Assembly (NCBI RefSeq): GCF_004114935.1
Contig: NZ_CP022221.1
Location: 7,213,001 to 7,277,000, forward strand
Reading direction: 5' to 3'
Source of the DNA: Bradyrhizobium zhanjiangense
Lineage (GTDB): Bacteria > Pseudomonadota > Alphaproteobacteria > Rhizobiales > Xanthobacteraceae
Length of the DNA stretch: 64,000 nt
Part shown: piece after piece, positions 26,902 to 35,385 of the stretch
How the letters are laid out: each line of letters begins with the position of its first letter
Position numbering within the stretch: position 1 is the stretch's first letter
Position numbers and translations under genes: made by a program
The notes under the pieces: generated by a model
Seen by the model: the letters and a program-made list of their open reading frames with translations, nothing else
Databases searched by the model: none
What the model was told of the DNA's origin: nothing

Positions 26902-27660
26902 GTTCGCAGGCATCGTCCATCGGCCCGACATCAAGCGCGCACCCGCCAATATTGTCATCGCCTCGCCGCCGGAGTGATACGCAAGCCCCCTGGATATATC
27001 GCTTCGGGGCAAACGAATTGGTCTTCACCGGCGCCGCCACATTGATTGAACACTTCTTCGATCGGCTTTGGGGCTTCACAAGATTATCCCGAAGGCCGGA
27101 TCGAGCGAGTAGCGCCTGCGTGCATCATCCACTTCATTGGGCGCGCAAGTTTAGATGGGCTACCTCAATTAATAAGAACGATTGCACCGATGAAGGAGAG
27201 CGACGAGAAACCAATCCTCGACAGACCGTTGGCGATCATCCGGCTGCTGTACTCGTAGGTAACGGAATAAGCATTCTGTTCGACGAGTCGCAGAAGATCG
27301 ACAAAGTTGGCGGGGAGTCGCTGCAAATTCAAGATCGCCAATCGATCGAAGCTGCCTTCTAAGGCCCTTGAACTCAGGCAACCGTGGCGCGCGGCGCAAT
27401 TGAGAAAATTAGCTAGGGCGGAGCCTTCCATTTCGGCCGATTTCAGTCATGGGCTTCCGCCATCTCACCTCACCGTATTGGAAAACCTGGGGATTTTTGG
27501 CTGAAATCGCGCGGAAGCGTTGCGCGCGGCTTGACCGGCCAAGTCAATTTGTTCTAATTTTGTTCTCGCGGCGGAGAATCCGCGGAAAGCCGACCGTCGA
27601 GGTCGGGCCAAGCTTACTCGAAGTTTCAACAGCAACCGCACCAGCCCTCTGTCAGGAAAC
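26902..27660. other. 760-bp stretch without a convincing gene
   Basis: Between the ABC-3C ATPase and the DUF2130 gene only short frames occur on both strands, with mixed codon composition. I see no repeat arm, tRNA or terminator. It could hold a decayed gene or an RNA. Confidence 0.4.
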
Positions 27661-29070
27661 ATGCACGAGATCATCTGTCCCCACTGTGACAAGGCCTTCA
27701 AGGTCGACGAGTCCGGCTATGCCGAGATTCTGAAGCAGGTCCGTGACGGAGATTTTGAAAAACAACTGCACCAGCGGCTGGAATTGGCCGAGCGCGACAA
27801 GCGGAACGCTGTGGAATTGGCCAAGGCAACTATTAGCAGCGATATGCAGAAGACCGGGGCCGCCAAGGATGCCGAAATTCAGGAACTGAAGTCCAAGCTT
27901 GAGGCGAGCGCGGTCAATCAAAAGCTCGCCGTCACCGAAGCTCTCAGCGTAGTGGAGAAACAGCGAGACACGCTCGCGAACGCGCTCGCGCAGACTGAAC
28001 GCGAGAAGAAGGCTTCGTCAGAGCTCGCCGACGCCCTTCTGGCCAGCGAGCTGCACAAGGTTTCTGCTGCCAAGGAAGAGGAAATCCGAGTGTTGCAAGC
28101 CAAGCTCCAGGCCGTTGAGCTCGAGAAAAAGCTCGCCGTAACCCAGGCCGTAGGTACGATCGAAAAAGAGCGCGATGAGCTGAAGAACGGCATCAAGCAG
28201 GTACAGCTTGAAAAGCAGCTCTCTGAACAGTCGCTCAAAGACAAGTACGAGACCCAGATCAAGGATCGCGACGACACGATCGATCGCCTGAAGGATATGA
28301 AGGCCCGACTGTCGACCAAGATGGTTGGCGAGACGCTCGAACAGCACTGCGAGACTGAGTTCAACCGAGTGCGCTCGATGGCCTTTCCGCGGGCCTACTT
28401 CGAGAAGGATAACGACGCTCGAACCGGCAGTAAGGGCGATTACATCTTTCGGGACTCAGACGACGCCGGCACCGAGATCATCTCTATCATGTTCGAGATG
28501 AAGAACGAGAGCGATAGAACCGCTACGAAGAGCAGGAACGAGGACTTTCTCAAGGAACTCGATCGGGATCGCGCCGAAAAGGGCTGCGAGTATGCCGTCC
28601 TGGTCTCATTGCTCGAACCCGACAGCGAACTTTATAATACCGGTATCGTTGACGTCTTTCACCGCTATCCGAAGATGTATGTCATCCGGCCGCAGTTCTT
28701 CCTGCCAATGATCACGCTACTGCGAAACGCGGCCACCAACTCTTTGAAATACAAGACAGAGCTAGCGCTCGTTAAGGCGCAAAACATAGATGTTACGCAG
28801 TTTGAGAATCAGCTTGAGACTTTCAAGAACGGGTTCGCCAAGAATTACGATCTTGCCTCCAGGAATTTCCAGACGGCGATCAACGAGATTGATAAGTCCA
28901 TCGACCATCTACAGAAGACAAAAGATGCGTTGATCGGGGCTGACCGCAACCTGCGCCTGGCGAACGACAAGGCCCAGGATGTCACGATTAAGAAGCTGAC
29001 GCGGGGCAATCCGACGATGGCCGCCAAGTTCGCGGAGCTCAAAGCTCCAGCGGTTGAAGCAGCCGAATAA
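27661..29070 (+). CDS. DUF2130 domain protein with PD-(D/E)xK-like core
   Basis: A 469-residue protein. The N-terminal [14 protein letters not shown] resembles a CxxC zinc knuckle with one pair visible. Residues ~20-220 are a long coiled coil (repeated [18 protein letters not shown] heptads), and ~225-370 is the DUF2130 domain. Within it TGSKGDYIF followed by [12 protein letters not shown] gives the D...ExK arrangement of restriction-endonuclease-fold nucleases. A second coiled segment closes the protein. DUF2130 proteins are widespread and uncharacterised, and often lie in defence or phage regions. It is monocistronic, inside the 22.1-38.4 kb block, and convergent with the Zorya operon. Confidence 0.8.
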   Translation: MHEIICPHCDKAFKVDESGYAEILKQVRDGDFEKQLHQRLELAERDKRNAVELAKATISSDMQKTGAAKDAEIQELKSKLEASAVNQKLAVTEALSVVEKQRDTLANALAQTEREKKASSELADALLASELHKVSAAKEEEIRVLQAKLQAVELEKKLAVTQAVGTIEKERDELKNGIKQVQLEKQLSEQSLKDKYETQIKDRDDTIDRLKDMKARLSTKMVGETLEQHCETEFNRVRSMAFPRAYFEKDNDARTGSKGDYIFRDSDDAGTEIISIMFEMKNESDRTATKSRNEDFLKELDRDRAEKGCEYAVLVSLLEPDSELYNTGIVDVFHRYPKMYVIRPQFFLPMITLLRNAATNSLKYKTELALVKAQNIDVTQFENQLETFKNGFAKNYDLASRNFQTAINEIDKSIDHLQKTKDALIGADRNLRLANDKAQDVTIKKLTRGNPTMAAKFAELKAPAVEAAE

Positions 29071-29113
29071 ATGGCCGTTTGCATCGAAGTGGACCGCAAT
29101 TGGCTTGCCGCGC

Positions 29114-29127
29114 GGTGCTAGCGCACC
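29114..29127. terminator. Small hairpin between convergent genes
   Basis: GGTGC (29114-29118) pairs with GCACC (29123-29127) around a TAGC loop, 44 bp after the DUF2130 stop and before the end of the convergent GIY-YIG gene. No T-tract, so this is only a weak terminator candidate. Confidence 0.25.
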
Positions 29128-29226
29128 ATCCTGTTGGCGCCCAAGGCGGGTCGGGGTGCGGGCGGCGCTGCTGGCTTGGGCGACGACGTAGGTTGCGGTA
29201 GCAGCTCGATTTCCTAGCTTTTCTTT

Positions 29227-30063
29227 TCAATTCTCCCGCAGTGAGGATCTCCAAGCAGCGATAACGACCGCGCCCTGACAAAGCACCCTTTCACCCTCGG
29301 TCCTGTGCATCTGAAGTCGCGCGAGCACTCGCTGCTCCATCTCGTAGGCGCCGACCGAAGACTGCCACTCTTGCTGCATAACTAGGCCCCACTTCTCGCC
29401 GAGAATCTCGTGCGGAATGTGCTTGTTAATGTCCTGAAGCCTTGCGGCGAGGTCCTGGGCGTGGCCGATCTTCCAGAGGTCGCGGCTGCCGAAACGCAGC
29501 GCATAGGTGTAGGCAGTCACAGCGGCGGTTCTGGACATCTCTCCGGACCAATCAGATGGACGAGGGCCAGTAGTTGGCTTCGCAAAGGTGGCGCTAAGAG
29601 GCATCTCGGTCTGCGGCAAGATTATCTCCGTCCTTGGCAACGCCAGCACTGTGGTTGAGTCGTCCGCGTCGAGAAGCACAGCGCGTATCGTCGCCTCGTA
29701 CGTAAGTTGCTCCTTCAATACGTCGATGAGCTTCATGCGGGGATCGTCGAAGCGCCACGCGCGCAGTATCGGCAGTGCCTTCGGGTAGACGAAGGTTCCG
29801 TCGAGATTAAGATCGTGAGCACGTAACCCGGACCGATCGACGAAATCCTCGGTGGCCACTGCGATGGGCGCGAATTCAGCGAGCCCGAGAAGTCTACCCC
29901 GTTGCCCGGCTAGTGTTGGCTCGCCCTGTGTGCCCACGAAGACCAGAAGGTCTCCCGGCCCCCACATGGAGATGAGCATGTCCAAATTCCCGTCACTTCC
30001 GAAGGAAGCGACGGGAATTCGGACAGGATCAAATTCGTAGCACCGCTTCGCAAAGACTTGCAT
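29227..30063 (-). CDS. GIY-YIG-like protein, fifth gene of the Zorya operon
   Basis: A 278-residue protein. The C-terminal ~100 residues match the T5orf172/Mug113 branch of GIY-YIG: TAYTYALRFGSRDLWKIG holds the Tyr...KIG pair, LAARLQDINKHIP the arginine helix and YEMEQRVLARL the glutamate helix. The N-terminal ~150 residues (GPGDLLVFVGTQGEP, GRLLGLAEFAPIAV) look like a small beta-barrel, possibly PUA/EVE-like; that is only a visual impression. It starts 2 bp after the zorD stop, so it is co-transcribed and probably coupled. GIY-YIG nucleases are not among the core Zorya genes I know, so it may be an accessory nuclease or sensor. Confidence 0.65.
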   Translation of the reverse strand: MQVFAKRCYEFDPVRIPVASFGSDGNLDMLISMWGPGDLLVFVGTQGEPTLAGQRGRLLGLAEFAPIAVATEDFVDRSGLRAHDLNLDGTFVYPKALPILRAWRFDDPRMKLIDVLKEQLTYEATIRAVLLDADDSTTVLALPRTEIILPQTEMPLSATFAKPTTGPRPSDWSGEMSRTAAVTAYTYALRFGSRDLWKIGHAQDLAARLQDINKHIPHEILGEKWGLVMQQEWQSSVGAYEMEQRVLARLQMHRTEGERVLCQGAVVIAAWRSSLREN

Positions 30064-30065
30064 GA

Positions 30066-33065
30066 TTAGGCAGATTTCCTGAGGTCGTCGAAGACCTCAT
30101 CGAGATCACCTTCGGAAACAGGCGGGGCCAACAGGCCTTTGGACATTTCTCGTTTTTTAGCCAGAAGTCGATCTAGCGACATGTCAAACGATTTGTCTCC
30201 CCACTTCGGGTGGCGCGCTAGGGGCACGTGAATAGTGACGGGCTTGGTCTGTCCAATGCGGTAAACCCGATCGTTGCACTGGTCCTCGACGGCGGGGTTC
30301 CACCACCGGCTGAGATGAACGACGTGATTCGCAGACAGGATTGTCAGACCGACGCCAGCAGCCTTCGGCGAGAGAATCATGACATCGAACGACTCCCGCC
30401 CCTCCTCGAAATCGTCCACTAAGGCCTGTCGTCTTGCTCCCGGCGTGCTGCCGTTGATGATGATCGGGCGGGGAATGTTCATATCGGTCGCGATCGCCTC
30501 CGCCAACATTACTTGCATGGCGCGGTGTTCGACGAAGACGAGAGCACGCTCGCCGCGACGCTGGACGTTTCGAAGTATCTCAAAGGTCTTCCCGAGCCTT
30601 GCTGATTGGCCAATCCAAGCGAGGCAATCTTCTCGCTTAGTCAGGTCAAACTTGCTGGGATCTCCCGGAAAAAGACTGATTCCTCGCAACCGCTGGACGG
30701 TCTCGAGCATAGCACCTCGATTGCGCTCGCTCGGCGCCAGCGCCTTCTCGACCACGTCGTCGTAATACTTCGCTTGCAGCGGCGGCATCTCGACAGGGTA
30801 TGGAACTACTGTTTTGCTCGGAAGCGAGATCTTCACGTCCTCCTTCATCCGACGCAGAATGATCGAGGGCGCGCTCGTGCTCGGCTTCAGAAGAAGGTCG
30901 GACAGCGCGCGGTACCGGTCTATGTCAGCATCACGATAGGTCTTGGAGAATGTCTGAAGATCACCGAGCAGGCCCGGCGACACGCGGTCCATTATCGACC
31001 ATAGGTCTTCGATACGATTCTCGATCGGAGTACCGCTCAACCCGAGGACGAAATCCGCGTTCATCGCCTTCGACGCCCATGTGTTCAGGGTGCCCGGCTC
31101 CTTTATCTTCTGGATCTCATCGAAGACCGCAGCGGAAAACCTTATCTTCGCGAAGGCCACGTGGTTGTCGGCGAGGGTTTCGTAAGTCGTCAATACCCAG
31201 TCGTGGTCAGCGATCTTGCGCCAGTCAAGCGGTTCGATGTTTGCAGTAGTTTGCTCCATGTTCCTAAACTTGCGGATGCCCGATCCGAAGACATCTGCTC
31301 TGTTCGGTCCGAGCGCATCTGGAACGAGATGCAGTCCCGCCTCCTTGATCCAGTTTTGGAGAAGGGCGGTGGGAGCAACAACGAGGATGGGAAGCGATCG
31401 GCTACCCTTATTACGCGTTTGGATTTCAGAGTTCTTGCGAATCCACGAGAGGAATGCGAGCGACTGGAAGCTCTTTCCGAGCCCCATATCATCGGCAAGA
31501 AGAACACCTTGCCAGCCGGCAAGCCACGAGTGGATCAGCCATTTGAAGCCATCGGCCTGATGCGGCTTGAAAGCATTTCTGCCGAGGCGTTCGGTGGGCG
31601 CGGTCGTTTCAACGAACGCGCGCCGTGGTACCAGTGTTGCTTCGTAGCTAACATCCTTGAAGTTGGTCTTGATCTGGACGACGAACGGGCCCTTGTGGTT
31701 ATGCTGTTCTGTCTCGTTCCCGCGCGACCGATCTTCCGCATCAGACGAGATGGCCAAATCAGGGTCCGTAGCAGCGCTTCCGATCACCTGTCCGAGTATC
31801 TGGCGAGCCTCCTCCACGGGGATCTCGGCGCCCTTGAAGGCAACGTTGTCCCGTTTCTCTGCCTCGGCCTGACGACACTCATCATGCAGCTTCTCGACTT
31901 CTTCCCGTGTAACCTCGACCTCAGAGTCACCCAATCGTACCGGAAACCGCTCGGGCAGCCATTGCGTGGAGGAATTCGACAACCACGATAGCTCGGGGCG
32001 CTCCCACAGCCCGAGTCCAGTTACCCGGTCGGAGTATTGGCGAGTCTCCACGAATAGCGCGCTGGAGAGGCCATCGGACGCTCCAAGTCCGAGCTCTTTC
32101 GCGATGGCTGCGCGCGGGTTCTTGACGAATTCTCGCTTCTGAGCATCCGGTGCCGAACGAGCATTCTTGACGATTCTTAGCGCCCCCCGCAGATCCGGGT
32201 CGATTAGTACGTACGTCGTGCGGCGTAACCGATAGGCCCGGCTGACTTCGTGTTCGCCCTCGAAGGCACGCTGGAAGGCAGACTGATCGGTCGCAGCCAA
32301 AAGCCGATTTGCTTCCTCGTCGACCAATTCGTCGAAAGGGTTCTGGTCTGTTTCGCCGTCCGTATCGAGAGCTGGGGCGTTGTCATCCAGAGACCTGGCT
32401 TTGCTGCGGCTCATAAGTATGGGAACAAAGTCAAGCGAGCCGGGGATGTCTCGAACATCGAGCGAGAATGAGCCAGCCTGAAAGACAGTGAAGCTCCTAG
32501 TAAATTCGTCAGCTTCGACCATAGCCGGGTCGACCCGTGCGAGCGCGGCCGTGACAGCGGCCCACTTCTCCACCCTTTCCTCGATTGTCTTCTGCGCGAC
32601 GGCGTTGAACGCCTCGGCTGCGGCGACGAGTTGGAGGAGCGCTCCTTGAAGAACACCAGACCTGCCGCCCCACTGCAACAGAATGCCCATCCGCTGCGAG
32701 TCAATGATCAAATAGCTCGTGTCTTTCCAGATAAGGCGAACAGAGGGATCGCTACTTAGGGTGCCCGCGAATGAGACGTCCACCATTACTGGTGCGGGAC
32801 CAGGCAGTCCGATCATACCGCCAAACGACGAAGTGAATTCGGCGGCCGTGTCATTGGGAATCAGAAGCTTGTTTCCGTCCCAGGTCGCGACCTTATCGCG
32901 CGCGAGCGCGATTAGGCGTCGAGCGATGGGCTGCAACCGGTCTTCAACAGACGCCCACGCGTCTTGGCCGAGCTCCTTCGGGGCTCCGATTCCGAGACTC
33001 CGTGGCTGGACGAGCCGTACGGCGACATGTTCGCTCTCGCATGTCGAAAGAAACTTCGTGCTCAT
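30066..33065 (-). CDS. zorD: ZorD: SNF2-family helicase of type I Zorya
   Basis: A 999-residue Swi2/Snf2 ATPase. The N-terminal ~490 residues are Zorya-specific. The helicase core follows: Q-like FKPHQADGFKWL, Walker A LLADDMGLGKS (524-532), DEIQK in place of DEAH, motif III GLSGTPIENR, then the C-terminal helicase lobe (IINGSTPGARRQALVDDF, LSPKAAGVGLTIL, SRWWNPAVEDQ, DRVYRIGQ). In type I Zorya, ZorD is the DNA-acting effector recruited when the membrane complex detects phage. It follows zorC by 2 bp. Length is close to the E. coli protein as I recall it. Confidence 0.85.
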   Translation of the reverse strand: MSTKFLSTCESEHVAVRLVQPRSLGIGAPKELGQDAWASVEDRLQPIARRLIALARDKVATWDGNKLLIPNDTAAEFTSSFGGMIGLPGPAPVMVDVSFAGTLSSDPSVRLIWKDTSYLIIDSQRMGILLQWGGRSGVLQGALLQLVAAAEAFNAVAQKTIEERVEKWAAVTAALARVDPAMVEADEFTRSFTVFQAGSFSLDVRDIPGSLDFVPILMSRSKARSLDDNAPALDTDGETDQNPFDELVDEEANRLLAATDQSAFQRAFEGEHEVSRAYRLRRTTYVLIDPDLRGALRIVKNARSAPDAQKREFVKNPRAAIAKELGLGASDGLSSALFVETRQYSDRVTGLGLWERPELSWLSNSSTQWLPERFPVRLGDSEVEVTREEVEKLHDECRQAEAEKRDNVAFKGAEIPVEEARQILGQVIGSAATDPDLAISSDAEDRSRGNETEQHNHKGPFVVQIKTNFKDVSYEATLVPRRAFVETTAPTERLGRNAFKPHQADGFKWLIHSWLAGWQGVLLADDMGLGKSFQSLAFLSWIRKNSEIQTRNKGSRSLPILVVAPTALLQNWIKEAGLHLVPDALGPNRADVFGSGIRKFRNMEQTTANIEPLDWRKIADHDWVLTTYETLADNHVAFAKIRFSAAVFDEIQKIKEPGTLNTWASKAMNADFVLGLSGTPIENRIEDLWSIMDRVSPGLLGDLQTFSKTYRDADIDRYRALSDLLLKPSTSAPSIILRRMKEDVKISLPSKTVVPYPVEMPPLQAKYYDDVVEKALAPSERNRGAMLETVQRLRGISLFPGDPSKFDLTKREDCLAWIGQSARLGKTFEILRNVQRRGERALVFVEHRAMQVMLAEAIATDMNIPRPIIINGSTPGARRQALVDDFEEGRESFDVMILSPKAAGVGLTILSANHVVHLSRWWNPAVEDQCNDRVYRIGQTKPVTIHVPLARHPKWGDKSFDMSLDRLLAKKREMSKGLLAPPVSEGDLDEVFDDLRKSA

Positions 33066-33067
33066 GC

Positions 33068-34447
33068 CTATCTCACCGTGTATTCGCTCTGCATGATCCG
33101 TGTGTTAGTAAGGGCAAAAATTTCGTCAGCTACCTTGCTCTGCCAGCTGTAGCCGTCCGGTGCCACGTGATTGTATGCGCGCCTTGTCCAACGCCGATCG
33201 GAAGCCGGGGCCATTACGTCGTTGGACATGTAGCTTTCGGAATGAAGTTCTGGCGCGCTCGGATCTTGAGCGTCGTGCCAGATGTTGCATCTTCCGTTGT
33301 GGCTCCATTCGGCGACTAGCCCGTTGCCGATACGCAGAAGAAGACACGAGTGACCGCGCTCGATCGGTTTGCTTCCACCCTTGCTCCAAATTGAGTAGGG
33401 CGTTTCGCCATCGAACATCCGACGAGCGCGCGCGGCTCCGGTCTTGTCGAAAATCACGCACGCGTCGGAAATGAGGTTCCTATCATAAACGGAGGTCCAG
33501 AAAGCCCTGCGGTATTTCCAGTGTCGTTCCAGTGCGATCTCGTCGACGACATCGAGAAATTGCCGCAATGACTGCTCGATGAGCCAGCGCTTGACGACAT
33601 TTGTGCAATTCATCGGCGACCATTTTGCCTGGCGCGTCCTCGGATCGCCGAATTTGCCGAGGAGAAACGCGAGCATGCGGTCGCGGATGGGCTTTTCTGG
33701 TATGTTGCCTGCGTGAGGCAGTACGAGAGAGTCAGCCACTAGTCCGCGATGCCTTTCAAACGGCGCGCCGGCTTTTCTCTTGCCGCACCAGGACGACACC
33801 GCTTCTAGCCGATGGGCCGGTTGCATTTCGGCGGCTGCGATGTGGCGAAGTCCCGCCGCAAATGCCGCTTCGGCCAACCCCGCCTCCGCCGCTAGGTTGC
33901 CGATACCTTCAATGGATAGGAGTTCGGATGGCGATAGATGTCGGACGATAGCAGCCGAGGCTACGCGAGCCGGCGCCTCTGCGGCATCGAAGATACGAAA
34001 CGATTGATGTGCGGCCGACCAAGCGCCGGTGAACTTGGGCGCGAGCCGGGCTAGGCATTCGGCCACAGCCTGCAGCGCCTTTGAATCTTCAGGGAACCGC
34101 ACGGCATAGGCACCGGCGAGCCTACGGAAGTGCGACTTGCGCGAGAAGGACTCCACGAGGCGTAGGTATCGATCAAGCAGCTCGGGTTCATCCGCCAACG
34201 GGCTCACGCCGTCCCAGACACACCAGGGAGCGCGGAGCATGTCCGACGAGTTCGGCGACAATCCTGCGATGAGCGCGCGTCTGATCCGCTCTGCGATCTC
34301 GTCGAGGTCGGGCGGAGCCCGAACTTCGACTGATTCTGTTGGCGGGCGTATGGCGCTTGCCGCGGCCTCGGTAGCGAGCTGCCTAGGAACGTCGAAGCGA
34401 ACGCTTCGAAACGTCCGCAGGTCCTCCAAGGCTGCCTTCAGCGGCAT
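33068..34447 (-). CDS. zorC: ZorC: EH-signature domain protein of type I Zorya
   Basis: A 459-residue soluble protein with the features of ZorC. A Glu-His signature region is visible around EIALERHWKYRRAFW, and the C-terminal part contains DACVIFDKTGAARARRMF and LLRIGNGLVAEWSHNGRCNIW. ZorC is one of the two cytosolic components that act with the ZorAB membrane motor and ZorD. It overlaps zorB by 10 bp and precedes zorD by 2 bp, as expected for a tight operon. Identification rests on this operon position between ZorB and the SNF2 protein as well as on the motif. Confidence 0.8.
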   Translation of the reverse strand: MPLKAALEDLRTFRSVRFDVPRQLATEAAASAIRPPTESVEVRAPPDLDEIAERIRRALIAGLSPNSSDMLRAPWCVWDGVSPLADEPELLDRYLRLVESFSRKSHFRRLAGAYAVRFPEDSKALQAVAECLARLAPKFTGAWSAAHQSFRIFDAAEAPARVASAAIVRHLSPSELLSIEGIGNLAAEAGLAEAAFAAGLRHIAAAEMQPAHRLEAVSSWCGKRKAGAPFERHRGLVADSLVLPHAGNIPEKPIRDRMLAFLLGKFGDPRTRQAKWSPMNCTNVVKRWLIEQSLRQFLDVVDEIALERHWKYRRAFWTSVYDRNLISDACVIFDKTGAARARRMFDGETPYSIWSKGGSKPIERGHSCLLLRIGNGLVAEWSHNGRCNIWHDAQDPSAPELHSESYMSNDVMAPASDRRWTRRAYNHVAPDGYSWQSKVADEIFALTNTRIMQSEYTVR

Positions 34448-35379
34448 CGAGAGGTCCCTTCCTGATTAAGTTGCGCCATGCGCTCGATTTGCTGTCGGAT
34501 CTCGTCGTTGAGCGTCTTGATCGCGCGAATGTCGTCGATGCCGTACTTGGTTTCAGCGTCCATCACGAACCGGAGATCGATGCGGCGGTTTCTGGCCCAG
34601 ACGTCCCTACCGTCTGCCGCTGTGATTGGACGTGTAGAAGAGTACCCCGCGACCGAAAGGATCTGCTCACCACGACGGTTCCGGAACTGCCGCAGCTCGG
34701 GCTGATCGGCGAGGATTTCACGATAGGTGTTGGTTGCCCGTTCCGTCGACAGCTGCCAATTGTTGCGATCACGCTGGACTGGGTCGGCCACTCCCGTGGA
34801 GTCAGTGTGCCCCTCCAGGAAGACCGTCTCAAGCACAGCGCCGCGATGGCCGGAGCAATGGTCCGTCGCTCCGTCTTGGCACGCTGAATAGCGCTGGATG
34901 ATCGGCTCGAGCACGCGCGCTATACGCGCCACGTTGTCCCGCGCGGCCGAGTCCAAATCGGATTTGTTCGGATCGAACCGGATGGCTCGCTCAGACAGCC
35001 TGACCACACCATTTTGCTCGTCGATCTCGACCTGTTGGATGCCCTCCGCCTCCAGTCTTGACTTAATGTCAGTGAGAAGCTTCTGACGCTGGTCGGCCGC
35101 GACCTGCAGTGCCTCAATCGGCCCGCGGATCGTCTGCTGGACCGACGCAATCTTCGTATTGACGTCGGCGCTTAATGCGGCGTTTTCGTTGACGACTGCC
35201 TGGAGGCAGTTACGGATGCGTTCTGCATCCTCGTCACCCTTCCTGAAATTGAGCGCGAACATCATCAGCATAATGATGAACAAGAATAGCATTCCGACCA
35301 TCATGTCGGTCATGGAGATGAAGTAGTTTTCGTCCTCCGCCTCGTGACTTGATCCCGCGTCTAGTTCGATCTCGCTCAT
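34438..35379 (-). CDS. zorB: ZorB: MotB/OmpA-like membrane protein of type I Zorya
   Basis: A 313-residue protein with a short cytosolic N-terminus and one membrane helix (about residues 22-43, starting ISMTDMMVGMLFLFIIML). Asp25 sits at the position of the proton-carrying aspartate of MotB. A periplasmic OmpA-like peptidoglycan-binding domain follows (ETVFLEGHTDSTG, NWQLSTERA, YSSTRPI, NRRIDLRF). In Zorya, ZorB dimers with ZorA pentamers form a proton-driven motor anchored to the cell wall. It starts 6 bp after zorA. Confidence 0.9.
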   Translation of the reverse strand: MSEIELDAGSSHEAEDENYFISMTDMMVGMLFLFIIMLMMFALNFRKGDEDAERIRNCLQAVVNENAALSADVNTKIASVQQTIRGPIEALQVAADQRQKLLTDIKSRLEAEGIQQVEIDEQNGVVRLSERAIRFDPNKSDLDSAARDNVARIARVLEPIIQRYSACQDGATDHCSGHRGAVLETVFLEGHTDSTGVADPVQRDRNNWQLSTERATNTYREILADQPELRQFRNRRGEQILSVAGYSSTRPITAADGRDVWARNRRIDLRFVMDAETKYGIDDIRAIKTLNDEIRQQIERMAQLNQEGTSRCR

Positions 35380-35385
35380 CGCGGT

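Noticed and set aside
26898..27362. Several overlapping frames of 60-150 codons downstream of the ABC-3C ATPase.
   Set aside because: Frames on both strands are equally long, with no domain, start signal or codon bias; listed as a gap instead.
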